NCBI RefSeq assembly: GCF_905475465.1
Contig: NC_062253.1
Coordinates: 3,286,001-3,350,000, forward strand
DNA: 64,000 nucleotides
Direction of reading: 5' to 3'
Origin: Pieris napi
Taxonomy: Eukaryota > Arthropoda > Insecta > Lepidoptera > Pieridae
The position numbers and the translations under genes are program-made. A model generated the notes under the pieces. That model was not told where the DNA came from and searched no databases. It worked only from the letters and a program-made list of their open reading frames with translations. Numbering within the stretch: the stretch's first letter is position 1; every line of letters starts with the position of its first letter. This document shows, piece by piece, positions 41,511 through 52,111 of the stretch.

Positions 41511-41607
41511 GTCAGAAACAAGACTTAGGACTAAGTCTGACCCTCTGACATCTCGTCTGACATACGGATAACGGAAGTCATAGTTCGAGCTAAGTCTCGT
41601 TTCTGAA
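41511..41607. repeat. Short inverted-repeat element
   Basis: TCAGAAACAAGACTTAG near the left end and CTAAGTCTCGTTTCTGA at the right are complementary at 16 of 17 positions. A second inner pair (AGGGTCAG and CTGACCCT) lies at the left end. Probably a degraded foldback element of about 97 bp. Confidence 0.5.
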
Positions 41608-42089
41608 CGTCTCCCTTTGATTTGTCAATGCCAAAATGCTGTAAAGCGCTCAAAACGTCCAGTTATGCAAAAATCTTCACTTTCTTAGTACCAGGGTTAA
41701 TAAAAAGCACTCTATAAATCAAAGTAATTTATTAAATTCGCGTTTATATTCGTTAGTTTTTCCAAAATGTAGTGAATACAGATTTTGGGTTTCGAATTTT
41801 GACAGTTGCTCTATGTAAAAACTTTTTAGTAAACTGACCTAGCTTCACAAAACACGTCATTAGAGTAAAGCAAACAGGGCCTGAGCGACACAGAACAATA
41901 AGCGTATGAAAGGCCCACTAATGACATATGAATGTTTTAGCGGCCCTCACTTGGCTCTTTTGATCGTATGACATGTGTTCTAACAAGAAAAGTCAAGTAC
42001 GAACTATTTCGAAAAGTATCGAAACTTACGGTCTCAGAATTTCATAGACATTTTTGTTGAATAGAGGACGAATTGAATAGCGACAATAA

Positions 42090-42790
42090 TATTAAGTATA
42101 TGCCCTTAAATATAAGTGGCAATGGACATAGAAAGATGCACACTGCACAGACAATAGATGGACTTTAAAGGAAACTTTTTCTCTTTTCATGTATTTTTTA
42201 TTATTGTTCTGCCCTGCGATTCTGTAACTCACTTCACGAACTCACACAGCGGTTTTCGCATCGGCGGTCTCTCTCAAATCAGTCGTGAAGCAGTCATTTT
42301 ATGATTTGGCATTCTGATAAACAATAAACTACAAGCTCCCACCTTTTCAGAATGCCAAATCATAAAATGACTGCTTCACGACTGATTTGAGAGAGACCGC
42401 CGATGCGAAAACCGCTGTGTGAGTTACAGAATCGCAGGGCTGTTCACTGTTTACATACATTTTGTTTGATAAGTTTTGTTTAAATAACGATATGTCTTAT
42501 GTAGTTTTGTACTTCTTGCGCTTACCTTATCTTTTTTTTTCTCTCACAGTGAAAGCATTGGCAGCAGTGGCGGCATTTTTATGTAATTATGTTATATTTC
42601 TGTACATTCAACCAGGTATAATAAATAAATAAAAATATGGAGAGCGGAAGATGGAGTAGAGGTTATCCTGGATAAATAGGGATAGAAGATATAGAACCGT
42701 TAGCAGGAAGCGAATGGAGAAAGAAAGCCATGCATAGAGAGATATTTGGAGAAGGCTGGAGGAGAGCAGCCAAATTTGACAGTAAGTAGC
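42090..42790 (+). pseudogene. RTE-type LINE remnant, interrupted
   Basis: The first part (42090-42170) reads YALKYKWQW and TDNRWTLKET, matching the RTE remnant at 27.8 kb (YALKQKWQWAGHIAR..TDNRWTLKTT). The second part (about 42640-42780) reads IEDIEPLAGSEWRKKAMHRE and FGEGWRRAAKF, its further C-terminus. Between them lie a foldback MITE and about 200 bp of other sequence. Stops are present. Confidence 0.68.
42212..42439. mobile_element. CWG foldback MITE, copy 3
   Basis: 228 bp with CTG on both sides (42209-42211 and 42440-42442). The arms remain almost perfectly complementary, including a shared variant (GGTCTCTCTCAAATC in place of GGTCGCTCTC) on both arms. The outer right arm has lost TTCGTGAAGTGA. 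Confidence 0.92.
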
Positions 42791-43745
42791 GGCCATTTTA
42801 AAAAAGTTGTTTGCAGCACAGACTAAATAAAATACCGTTACTATGGTAACCATATTCTCACACGAAAAACATTGTGTTCGTATGCCTTTCAAGGCCCTAT
42901 CCCAGCACCAATTGCTGTGTCAGTGTCTCGGTGTGGTCTGCGAGGCGCAGTAGAGAGCTGGAGCACCTAGGCGCAACGGCCCGTAATAACAATTAGTTAT
43001 GTAAAACATAAAATTAATGTAATTTTATCAATTTTTTTTTAAATTGATTACTTGGCTTGCGATTAAATATATCGTGTGAATTTCAAAATCCTGTTCTATA
43101 TACATTTTCGTCATAAAATGAATTCAATGTGTCAAAAATTGGCTATGCTTGGATTTCTTTCTATCGAGCGAACTTATTTAAATCGTGTATCGATCTTTCA
43201 AAATGGATACATAAACTACTCAACTCCACCATAGATTTTTTCCATTCGCCCTATTTAAGAAACGATGACAAAAAATGGAAAGAAACAATGTACTTTTTTG
43301 GAGTTTGGCGACCGGATAGGTACTTAAACTGTCTTTTATTTGTCAACTCTCCACATCGTTACCATAGCAACACTATCAATCAATGATATCGCGTTACAGC
43401 CACCGATGTATCAATACACGACAACTTTACGAGTGTACAGTATAGTAATTGAATTACAATATTCTTGTAAACGCGAGGCGTGATGTGAACATATTAATCA
43501 AGACGAAATAGCAGCGGGAGGCGCTATAAACCTAAAAATAAGTTTAATAAAATGCGGTTATAACAGGCTTCTGGATATAGCCGTACGTTGATAAGGTTTT
43601 AAATAATTTTATTTTTATTCGCCATTTTGATTTCGGTTAGAGCTATTTGAAAATCGTTTGGTGGGAACTAGTCACCAGCTTTCACTTTGAAATGCAAAAC
43701 CAATTGCTATGTTCATCTAAAATTAATCCATAATATTAGCAACTA

Positions 43746-44000
43746 GACTAGGGTTTGCCAAGCTTTTTTTGTGCCCCTTGAAACTACCCTTAAAGATTTC
43801 TCAATCGTAATCCATTTCGTGCTTCTTGCGTCCATCTTGGAACAACTTGCTTCGAGGTCCTCGGTTTTCTCTGGCCAGGTTGAGAGTTCAGTAAGGACCT
43901 TGGGGTTCTGTCGTCCGCCTTAGCACATGTACCAACCATTTGAGCCTGTTGCATTTTATGAATTGCACGATGTCGTCAAGGATATATAAAGTTCATATTG
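43746..44000 (-). pseudogene. LINE-F ORF2 C-terminus
   Basis: Minus-strand residues: DDIVQFIKCNRLKWLVHVLR, RTTEPQGPY, then in another frame EKTEDLEASC and KAWQTLV. The family pattern is IKxxRLxWLGHVxRMxxxRxPRKxLEGRPxGKRxRGRPK. Stop codons interrupt it. A copy of the same kind is on the plus strand at 54285. Confidence 0.62.
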
Positions 44001-44025
44001 TATATAGTACATATATTGTTCATTT

Positions 44026-44300
44026 TTTGAAGTCAAGGTGCTTCTATAGCGTCACCGAATATTTAGAACATAAGTTTAGAACATAAATTTAATAACGTAT
44101 GATATGATATGTACAATAATATAATGATACAAATAATATAAAAACTGACCAATTCATATGACTTATAATGTAAAATGTAAAATTCCTTTAAATACAAATT
44201 TGCGCGCCATTGTGTGTGGCAGAATATGCGAACTTATGATTGTACCACCTGACACATTTTTGTACCATATTCTTGCAATAAATTATTATTATTATATAAT
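44026..44300 (+). mobile_element. LINE-D 3' end, decayed
   Basis: Begins in the ORF end (AAGTCAAGGTGCTTCTATAG, matching 37466) and holds CGCGCCATTGTGTGTGGCAG, TGTACCATATTCTTGCAATA and ATTATTATTATA. An internal part of the UTR is missing compared with 37524-37832. Confidence 0.72.
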
Positions 44301-44309
44301 ATGCGACAT

Positions 44310-45030
44310 ATATACATATATTAAACATATTTCTTACATCAAAAAACTAATATATTAATTAGTAATATTGTTAGTCAGAGCATTTTGTACCCTCGCGATT
44401 TTCCGCGCCATTTGACGAGTAATTATCGGTAAACACGCCATCTGTCGCTGAAGTGACGAACCAGATAATGAGTAAAAAACTATTCCATGAATAATTGAGA
44501 TCGGAAAGTGAGAGCTAGTGATGTTTCTATCGATATTTTCGAAAATTTTATATAAATTACGTATAGGCTTAAAGTGATAAAAATAAAGAAAGAAACGATG
44601 GTGACTTGGATGGATCCTAGATATCTTAAAAGGCGAGACATTCTGTGCCTAACACACATGTATTATCAAAAAGCATGCGCATATATACATTTTTGCGTGT
44701 ATTTTGCGGATATACACACAAAATGTGTTAATATATGTTGCACAGCCGAGATTACAACCCACATACAGTTCTTACTTATATGATTGTTTAGATCGGTTAT
44801 ATTAGCAGTGGTATAATGATACATGTAAACATAGGATGTAATTAGATATACTTATTAAACAACAAAAATAATCTCAATTTTCTAGAGGGGCAGTTGCTGC
44901 CACCAAACGCCCTCTTGCCGACGTTCTTGGTAACACAATTATATAATAGTGTTTCTTCAACTGATTTTAGTTTTTTATATTGTAAATATTCAGTTCGAAT
45001 CAATATACAAATGTATAAAAAACCAGAAAT
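44310..45030. other. No gene recognised
   Basis: AT-rich with small open frames lacking recognisable motifs. A GC-richer spot at 44390-44470 (CCTCGCGATTTTCCGCGCC) is not assigned. Confidence 0.35.
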
Positions 45031-45044
45031 AAAGATTTTGGAAC

Positions 45045-45340
45045 GAAGTTCCTTATCGCGCGTTGTGAAAGGGGGCTAGACGGAAAAAATTCTTACGAAA
45101 AGTTGTCACGACACTTTTTTGCTATTTGCTATTGTAATACATCGGTTCTCGTCCGATCACCGAAGTTAAGCAACGTCGGGCGAGGTCAGTACTTGGATGG
45201 GTGACCGCCTGGGAACACCTCGTGATGTTGGCTTTTTTTTTCGTCTTAAGATTGGTGTCGAGTAAATCTATCTTACTGTTATGATACCAATTAACATATA
45301 AATTAATCGAAAGGAATTTCGTTCCATCCGGATGTCCCTT
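45045..45340. repeat. Inverted flanks around the 5S fragment
   Basis: GGAACGAAGTTCCTTAT at about 45040-45056 and the inverted AAAGGAATTTCGTTCC at about 45310-45327 lie on either side of the 5S fragment. About 16 matching positions. It may be chance, or the 5S piece may sit inside a non-autonomous element with these ends. Confidence 0.4.
45136..45232 (+). pseudogene. 5S rRNA, 5'-truncated copy
   Basis: From AATACATCGGTTCTCGTCC through GATCACCGAAGTTAAGCAAC, GTCGGGCGAGGTCAGTACTT, GGATGGGTGACCGCCTGGG and AACACCTCGTGATGTTGGC this follows the insect 5S rRNA closely for its last 97 or so nucleotides. The first 20 or so (5' strand of helix I and part of loop A) are missing. The internal promoter region (box A, intermediate element, box C) lies in the retained part, and a T-run follows the 3' end as a Pol III terminator would. 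Without the 5' strand it cannot form helix I. Confidence 0.85.
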
Positions 45341-45344
45341 GACA

Positions 45345-45710
45345 CCTCTAAAGTTTTTGAAGTGAAACTTCTTTATCGGGGTTGGAAAAAAATTTAGTGT
45401 AACATTTTTTCGTTACGCGTCACGTTTTTCGGTTACGCGCCATGTTCCTTTTTGAAGTCAAACTTCTTTATCGGCGTTGGAAAAAAAATTACCGTCACAT
45501 TATTTATTATTTATTATTCGACACTTAATATTTTAATGACAATAAAATTCATTATATTCCTAACATATCTTCCTTTTTCCATCCCTCTAAGTATCGGAAA
45601 TCTAAACTTTTAGATTTGTATAAATATGAACAACACTTCAAGATTAGTTTGCCACTGAAGTTTCACTTCTGACATGTGTACTTTGTACACACACACACTT
45701 TTTTTTAAAT
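45345..45710. mobile_element. TIR-like element, GAAGTGAAACTTC type
   Basis: The left end has TTTTGAAGTGAAACTTCTTT, repeated about 105 bp later as GAAGTCAAACTTCTTTATCG. The right end has GAAGTTTCACTTCTGACATG, TGTACTTTGTACAC and CACACAC before a T-run. The shape is like the 4662/13190 family but the sequence is distinct. The right part also occurs inverted at 14878-15015. Confidence 0.55.
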
Positions 45711-46084
45711 AAAAGAATCCCAACACTACACTTCCGAATATTGATCTATTGGCACATCACTAGTCAACAGATGGTTCGCCCTCGGCAATCACATACGTGA
45801 AGCATCTTGGAATGTTTACAAAAGAGTTGCCAAAACACCGATTGAATAAAATATTGCCTTCGGAAAACTTTTGTACAATGTTTACGATCTTTTGCTTCTC
45901 AGAGGGATTCAGATTTCTGTATGTTTCGTAATCATTTATTTTATAATAATAATAATAAGTTTTTATTTGCAAAGAAAGTGGTACATTTAGTTTGATTAAT
46001 TATAAAAAAGACCGCACAATCAGCCATATAAAATAGGCTTGCAAATGTAATATCAATTATCAATATAGACAAGTAGGTGGTCTT

Positions 46085-46200
46085 TTGACAGAAACCGAAT
46101 GCCCACCAGAAACCTGAGAGGATAAAAGGGATAGCGGGGAAGGATTGGAATAGTGGCGAGGATGAGGCATTTGGAGGAGGGTTTCACTCCGTCGAATAAC
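46085..46200 (+). pseudogene. Short RTE-like C-terminal remnant
   Basis: Plus-strand residues RKPERIKGIAGKDWNSGEDE and AFGGGF resemble the last part of RTE ORF2 (..IAG..W...A.DR..W..LEEAF). A brief match with no 3' UTR. Confidence 0.4.
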
Positions 46201-46650
46201 CGTCCATGCGTCGGGTTGTCTCTCTTCCTAAAATATGGCGAGAGCGCTAATCCTTCGAGCCGTTTCTGCAGCACTGGTGCCACAGTTGAACTCGTACTCG
46301 TAAATTGTATTCATGTTTTCACTTTTTAAATAGAGTGACGAATTGAAACGAAACGAGACGAGAAATTAAAACGGGAAAATGAAATGAATCATGGTTTTTG
46401 AAAAACAAATGCACGAGTGCTGTAAAAAATTAAATTTGAAATTCCTAACCAAAGTGAACATATTTGAGATCAAAGTGGCCAGTACGAAAAAAGTTAATTT
46501 GTACCTAATATTTTGTTCGGGTGTTAAGGTAAAGTTTAAATACAAATAGTGTGTTACTATTACTTTAATTTAATATAGTTAACTTGTTTAAAGTTTTCAA
46601 CTTTTTGTACTTCTATTAAATGTAATGTTTTAACTATAGATAGATAGATC

Positions 46651-46746
46651 TAATGCCCATGGACACTCACATTGCCAAATGGCTCGGAATTGCCGGCCTT
46701 TTAAGAATTGGTACGCTTCTTTCCTGAAGGACCCTACATCGAAAAG
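46651..46746 (-). mobile_element. LINE-A fragment without tail
   Basis: AATGCCCATGGACACTCACA, GGCCTTTTAAGAATTGGTAC and CTGAAGGACCCTACATCG. Both the terminal 60 bp and the upstream part are absent. Confidence 0.68.
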
Positions 46747-47034
46747 GTAAGTTTTAAATTACGAATCGAAATCGACAGAAAGTCCAATATTCAAAAGCTA
46801 AAGTTTAAAAAAATAATGTTAATATAACACGTTTAAAAATAGTTAATAAAAAGGTTTTATCCCGTTTTAGACATACCATAATAACCATTTCACTAATTTA
46901 ATATATATTCTTAATACAAAAAGAGCTAAATAAGAGTAAAAACTATTTTTACAAACGCATGTTAAACGTATTGAATTCTTCAAAAAAAAAAAAGAAATTA
47001 AAATTACAGTATCAATATGTCAGAATTCAAAATA

Positions 47035-47140
47035 AGAACGTAGTAGCGACGGCAATGCGCCCCCGTGGTTGGCGCCCTGCTGCGACAGTGTTACCAGTTA
47101 CCGCTGTCATTAACCGCCAATGGCCAAGTGTGTCTATGGA
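47035..47140. other. GC-rich islet
   Basis: GCGACGGCAATGCGCCCCCG, TGGTTGGCGCCCTGCTGCG and TTACCGCTGTCATTAACCGC. Repeat-free and with no protein motif in the small frame covering it. Confidence 0.35.
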
Positions 47141-47470
47141 ATTTAGTTTAATGTTCTTTTTTTGAATTTGTATTGTTTTCGTTCCGATACTTTATCATAT
47201 TTCATGGCAAATGTTTTGGCAATTAAAGAAGTTCTTGATGTACTGTCTCTATTTTTCAGTTAACTTTTTAAGGGAATACTTAAGAACTCTTTTGTTCCGA
47301 TAAATGACTGTCTTAACTTGGAATTCATTTTCTAAATTATTAAAACTTAATGTGTTCACTTAAACCTATGTATGCACTTATATTAAACGAAACAAAGGGT
47401 TCGTTTCATATAACTATGTACTTATGTACCCCTAATCCCACGTATAAACTAAATCCCCCTCCATTACCTA

Positions 47471-47674
47471 ATGAAAGATCGCAGTAATCCTGATTTTGTT
47501 GAAGTGCAACGCTCGCAAGGTAAATATCTTCAGGCGATAAACGATCGAATTTCGAAAGGGGATTCCAAATTTGAAATCTTTTTATTCATGTATTCTGTGT
47601 TGCCAGATGCAAAAAGATTTGAAGAAGGGAAAGATGTTATAATACATACGTTAAAGGAAGTTTTGTTAGAATAA
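47471..47674 (+). pseudogene. BESS-like C-terminal fragment
   Basis: A 67-codon frame with residue use unlike its AT-rich surroundings: SNPDFVEVQRSQGKYL, FEIFLFMYSVLPDAKRF, EEGKDVIIHTLKEVLLE. The last 35 residues resemble the BESS motif (D..FL.SL.P.+K.L....K......+..+L.E) found at the C-terminus of MADF-BESS regulators and of Harbinger-associated MADF proteins. No MADF domain lies upstream in the window. It may be an old transposon-associated gene end or a terminal host exon. The start Met is arbitrary. Confidence 0.4.
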
Positions 47675-47881
47675 TAAGCCTCTGAAATAGGAATTTGTTT
47701 ATTATTTAGGAGATTGCGGAATGCACTGCGGAGAGTAGTAATTTCAAAATATTAAAATCAAATATTATTAACGCACATTATTAAAACAGAAAACAGCTAT
47801 TTCTAATGTTTTTCACAATTTACCAAATGGCCTATGACATAACCAGTCGCAACTCTAAGACGCAAACTAAGAGAGCTAGAG

Positions 47882-48031
47882 TCTATATATACAAATCTTC
47901 CGTGCGTGAGTTTATGATTATCTCCTCCTAAACGGCTGGACCAATTTTGATGAATTTTTTCGTATGTGTTCAAGTGACATTTTTTTGTAAATAAGATATG
48001 TTTACTGGACAACATCTGTCAGGTCTGCTAG
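47882..48031 (+). mobile_element. Helitron, 150 bp
   Basis: TCTATATATACAAATCTTCC at the start, GGCTGGACCAATTTTGATGA in the middle and GGACAACATCTGTCAGGTC then TGCTAG|T at the end. A shortened relative of 22875-23095. The base before TC is G instead of the expected A. Confidence 0.72.
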
Positions 48032-48229
48032 TATAAAATAAAAATCAAGTCCGAATATCATAATTTATTTTTGTAAAACAATGTACATTTAAAGTAAAAG
48101 TTTCAAAAATTACATTTACTGACAATTAAATCAAGGACCTAAGCTGGCAACCACATGAAATCTTGAAGCAATTATTTATAATAATAAAAGAAAACGTGTT
48201 TAAAAAAATAATTTCATAAATTGTAGAAT

Positions 48230-48480
48230 TCGTTGTGACGCCACGCTTTGACCTATTAGGAAAACAAAACATAGTCTGTGCCTGCTGTGACGCGCGCTCA
48301 TTTTTCCGAGCTGTCAGATTTGAAAAGAGAATTTTAATTGGGACATATTCGCGCTGATCAATCGTCCTAGGTTTTTTGTTCAGTCTTTGGGGTGCGTTCG
48401 CCCGTAGGCTGTTTGGTTTTGAAGAACCCCTGTAATATACAACAATGGGTGATTTCGAGAAAAGTTTCGTTTTATGACTG
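48230..48480. other. Balanced-composition block; possible 5' exon
   Basis: Contains GTGACGCCACGCTTTGACC, GTGACGCGCGCTCATTTTTC and GGGTGCGTTCGCCCGTAGGC. On the plus strand ACAACAATGGGTGATTTCGA at 48441 is a good insect start context, but the frame closes after 10 codons and no convincing donor site precedes the stop. The minus-strand frame of 134 codons shows no motif. Function unknown. Confidence 0.3.
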
Positions 48481-48559
48481 TATTGAGAGAATAGAATGAA
48501 TACTTGCTCTGTATTGCGAAACGAATGCACCTTTTTTTGACATTGTATATATGCGTTTT

Positions 48560-49880
48560 AATCCTTAAACTAGTTTTAAGTTTTATTCAGAATATTTACC
48601 ACGAGTTGATGACCCTAATAAATACGCTACGTTGTACACAGCATCATACTACTAAAATATAACAACCAAATTCAATTCAATTAATATAAACCGTTTTCCT
48701 AAACACAAATTATTTCCTAATGGATTAGCTAATCAACCAATCAGTCCATTCGAAATTCGAATTCAAATTTCGAATTGTATGCTCTCTAGTAAAGAGCGTA
48801 GAGGATAGAGATAAATAGCTGTTTCAGGAAGGCTGTCCAGACTTCTCAAGTGCAGCTAGTACCGGCCAGTGGGGGCGCCTCGCGGCTATCACGACGTATT
48901 GTCGTATAAGGACGAGTATACAATGTTTTTTTCTAAGAAGTTAATATATCCGTCTCACTCGTGCAATTTAAACACATCAGAAACAGTTTTCTGTGTGTAT
49001 ATTGCAACAAAAGTCATCACAATACACAAATATTTGAATTGTTTATTTATTCATTTTAGTTGTTAAGTCCTTTAGGTATATTAAAAAATATTTTAGATGT
49101 AACAAAATGTACACTTTATATTAAAAAAGTATTTTATTTAAAATCGTAGTTTTAAGTAAATCTAACGTTTTCTTGAGAAAACTAGAAATTAAATTATGTG
49201 TACAATGTGAACACATCTTTATCCGGCGCGCGACCTCTCGCTCGCGTGCCAGTAATTGTTGGACGTTCCTTTTTTGAATAACTATCACGACTTTTTCGCT
49301 CTAAATTCTTTTTTCTCATTCTTCGCATACGGCCAGGCAATTTGGTTGCGTTCGAAAATTTCAGGTATTCGGTAATAGCGCGCGTTATGCCTCTTTGTCT
49401 GTAATGATGCTTTATGGCTGTTTATGATGTGGTCTGTAATCTGTGGTTATCGAATTTCAAACTTATCAATCATAAAATAAAAACAAGTACTGAGACTTCT
49501 TCTGTTTTTTTTAATAGAAGTTTGCTGATAAATAAATTAGAAACTTTAAAAAAAACCAATCTCTTCGTCTAATTCTAAAATCTAATTTATAATAATATAT
49601 CTAATATAGTAATATCTAATATATCTATGGTATCACAATTTCTTTTTTTGAAAAATATTATATAATTATATTAACACTTTTTTCAAACAATTCCAAATTT
49701 AAAACTAAAACACCATACAAAGTTTACGTAATAAATTGTTTAATTGGGTTCGTTGTTCAAATTTTGTTGATTTTGAAACTTTGTACGCAAGTTGGTGTTT
49801 AGCTAACGTGCCCTAAAATAACCAAGAATTTAATATCATTTTATTTACTATGTTGCTCATAACTACAGTGGAAATTGGAT
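48560..49880. other. No gene recognised
   Basis: AT-rich. The palindromic TTCGAAATTCGAATTCAAAT region (48750) and the CpG-rich TTATCCGGCGCGCGACCTCT (49220) stand out. Neither matches a known repeat here. Confidence 0.35.
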
Positions 49881-49883
49881 TAT

Positions 49884-50148
49884 GGGAGCGTTCAAGTATT
49901 ACGTCACGCAATTTTTGGATATTATCGACCCCCCCCCCATGTAACGCGCCGTAACGTTTTTCTGTACCCAATAGTAAAACGTTTCGTGACCACCCATTAC
50001 CTAAAAGTTACCATTATGTGGTGTGAAGTACTGGAAAGTCGAAAAAAATATTAACAATAACGCGTAATTCAATCTCCGTCCCTCATCGTAACGTTTTACA
50101 AAAGGTCCCCCCCCCCCAAAATTCGTTACGTAATACTTGAACGCTTCC
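49884..50148. mobile_element. MITE with CCCC tracts, TAT flanks
   Basis: A 265-bp element with inverted ends (GGGAGCGTTCAAGTATTACG and, inverted, GGAAGCGTTCAAGTATTACG). A run of eight or nine C lies about 40 bp in on each side of the centre. TAT flanks both ends (49881-49883 and 50149-50151). MITEs with ACGTAACG and G/C runs are widespread in invertebrates; the superfamily is not clear to me. No coding part. Confidence 0.82.
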
Positions 50149-50265
50149 TATCAACTGGCTTAAGGCCTCCAAAGGGAACAATTTATATAAACTATATTTC
50201 CTCACGATGTTTTCTTTCATTGTAAGAGCAACTGCATACATTTTCTATGTATGCAATTATTCTTA

Positions 50266-50460
50266 TCTCTACGTATATAAAAATCTCATATCACAATGTT
50301 CGTGCCCATATACCTCCGAAACGGCTCTACCGATTCTTATGAAGTTTTTTATGCATAATCAGTAAGTCTGAAAATCGGCTACTATCTATCTTTCTAACCC
50401 CTAAGTGATAAGGAGTGTCCACCCCAAAATTTTATTTTGTTTTTATTTTTTATGATAAAG
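50266..50460 (+). mobile_element. Helitron-like 5' end
   Basis: A|TCTCTACGTATATAAAAATC, then ATCACAATGTTCGTGCCCAT, CCGAAACGGCTCTACCGATT, TTTTTTATGCATAATCAGTA. Same subfamily as 285-452. No CTAG end assigned. Confidence 0.62.
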
Positions 50461-50549
50461 CATTCCAAAATACATACAACCCTTAATTTTTATTATTAAC
50501 AACTTGTTTGATTAAAGGAAACAGATTGCGAAACAATTATTATTTCGCC

Positions 50550-51190
50550 AGAAATCGAACTCGGTACGTAACTAGACGTAATTATGTAATGGCGTTATTA
50601 TTTTTTCGTATCGAAAGAATCTCCAGATTTTAACATCAAAATATAAATGTTGAAGTCCCTTTGAACATCAAAGAGAGCATTAAATAAACTCCAAATAATA
50701 TTAAGCTTAACGCCACAGATGTTCTAGTGACGTTCGTTGTATCGATATCGATAAATACTTTGATAGTTTTTTAACATAAATAATAATAGTTATGGTAACC
50801 TAACATTAGAGTTACAACATAAGTTAAGTTACACATATATATTTTAGTTAATAATTAGCCAAATGTTAACAATTACACATGGAGCCAAAATGAGCCCTTT
50901 AGTTTTACCCACACTTATAAATTGTAATATAACATTCTCGTTTCCGATAATGTCCAATAGGTCGTCTACACATATTCTTTATAGGTAACAGAAGTGTCAC
51001 ATAGATTTCAGAACCCTTAAATATGCCAAGATAGTTTTTTGTTAGCGTCGCAATTCCACTATCCCTAATTTTATGGGTGGGTGGGTATCTCTGTAGACAC
51101 CCACCTTCAAACAAAGAGTTGCATTTATTTGAACATCCCCTTCAACAACTGCCATCCGACTAACTCGAGTAACTGCTAGTAATAAATAAA
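50550..51190. other. No gene recognised
   Basis: AT-rich, with scattered small frames. Nothing shared with the repeat families noted elsewhere. Confidence 0.35.
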
Positions 51191-51195
51191 TAAAC

Positions 51196-51446
51196 TAGTG
51201 GCGCTACAACCTTTTTACGTCTGTGTCTATTTCTGTATCTGTGTCATAACCATCAATCTAATAGGCAAGTAGGTGATTAGCCTCCTGTGCACGGCAAGGT
51301 ATGGTCTACGGCAAGCCTCACGATGTTTTCCTTCACCATTCGAGCGCTTGTAAATGCGTACATAGAAAGTTCATTGGTGCACAGCCGGTGATTGAACCTA
51401 CGACCTCAGGGATGAATCATTCGCTGAAGCCATTAGGCCAACTGTT
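51196..51446 (-). mobile_element. SINE-A copy 12
   Basis: TAGTGGCGCTACAACCTTTT, GATTAGCCTCCTGTGCACGG, AAGCCTCACGATGTTTTCC and head CACAGCCGGTGATTGAACCT. Shortened around the GTCGACTTTTTGG motif. Confidence 0.82.
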
Positions 51447-51476
51447 TCCACTAATAACATATGTATAAAACAACAC

Positions 51477-51570
51477 TGCCACAGAGAAATCACTTTTTAA
51501 ATTTGAGTTAATTTTCTATTTATTAATTTTTAATTATTATTATAAATTGTTGTAATAATTTACATTTGTT
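51477..51570 (-). mobile_element. LINE-B tail
   Basis: TGCCACAGAGAAATCACTTT, TTTTCTATTTATTAATTTTT and TTGTAATAATTTACATTTG. A diverged terminal fragment. Confidence 0.4.
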
Positions 51571-52111
51571 CAGGCAAAAGCGTATTTCTTTTGGTAAAGA
51601 AAAGAACCATGTGTCTAAATTAATAGTAAAATTGCAAACATAGCATATTAATTTCAGTAGACAATAAATTAAAGTTTATCGATATGAAAAACGTCACTAG
51701 TGCTAAATACACAAAAAACGTGGGGCGAACCCCACTAAGGGGTCGATAAATGTTAATCATTTGAATGCTAATTTGGTCTCGTTACATTATGATAACGCTG
51801 GTACAGTTTTTGTGTCAAATATATATGTTTTTAATACACAAAATCGAAAAGTAAATACATATTTTCATATAAAGTTTTCTTTATACGAAACATTTCATTA
51901 ACACAGATTTTATAAACAATTCAATCTTTACAAAAGCAAATTTTGTCTAAGGACTATCGAAATTTTATGCTATAAAGCAGTGTTTATCAACGTTTCCCAC
52001 GCCCCACTGGGGGCATTGATTGTAAATGTTACCTGAGGCATTGTAGGACCTTGTCAAGCCCAATAGCCACCTAAACATTATAAATACGAAGCTTATATAT
52101 AACAAAACAAT

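Noticed and set aside
43129..43386. 85-codon plus-strand frame.
   Set aside because: No domain or homology that I recognise and no splice context; left unannotated.
45136..45232. Functional 5S rRNA gene.
   Set aside because: The 5' 20 or so nucleotides are absent, so helix I cannot form, and there is no tandem array.
48126..48530. 134-codon open frame on the minus strand, the longest after LINE-D.
   Set aside because: No domain, low-complexity C-terminus rich in I/F/N, and it runs into AT-rich sequence; fits chance in a balanced-composition block.
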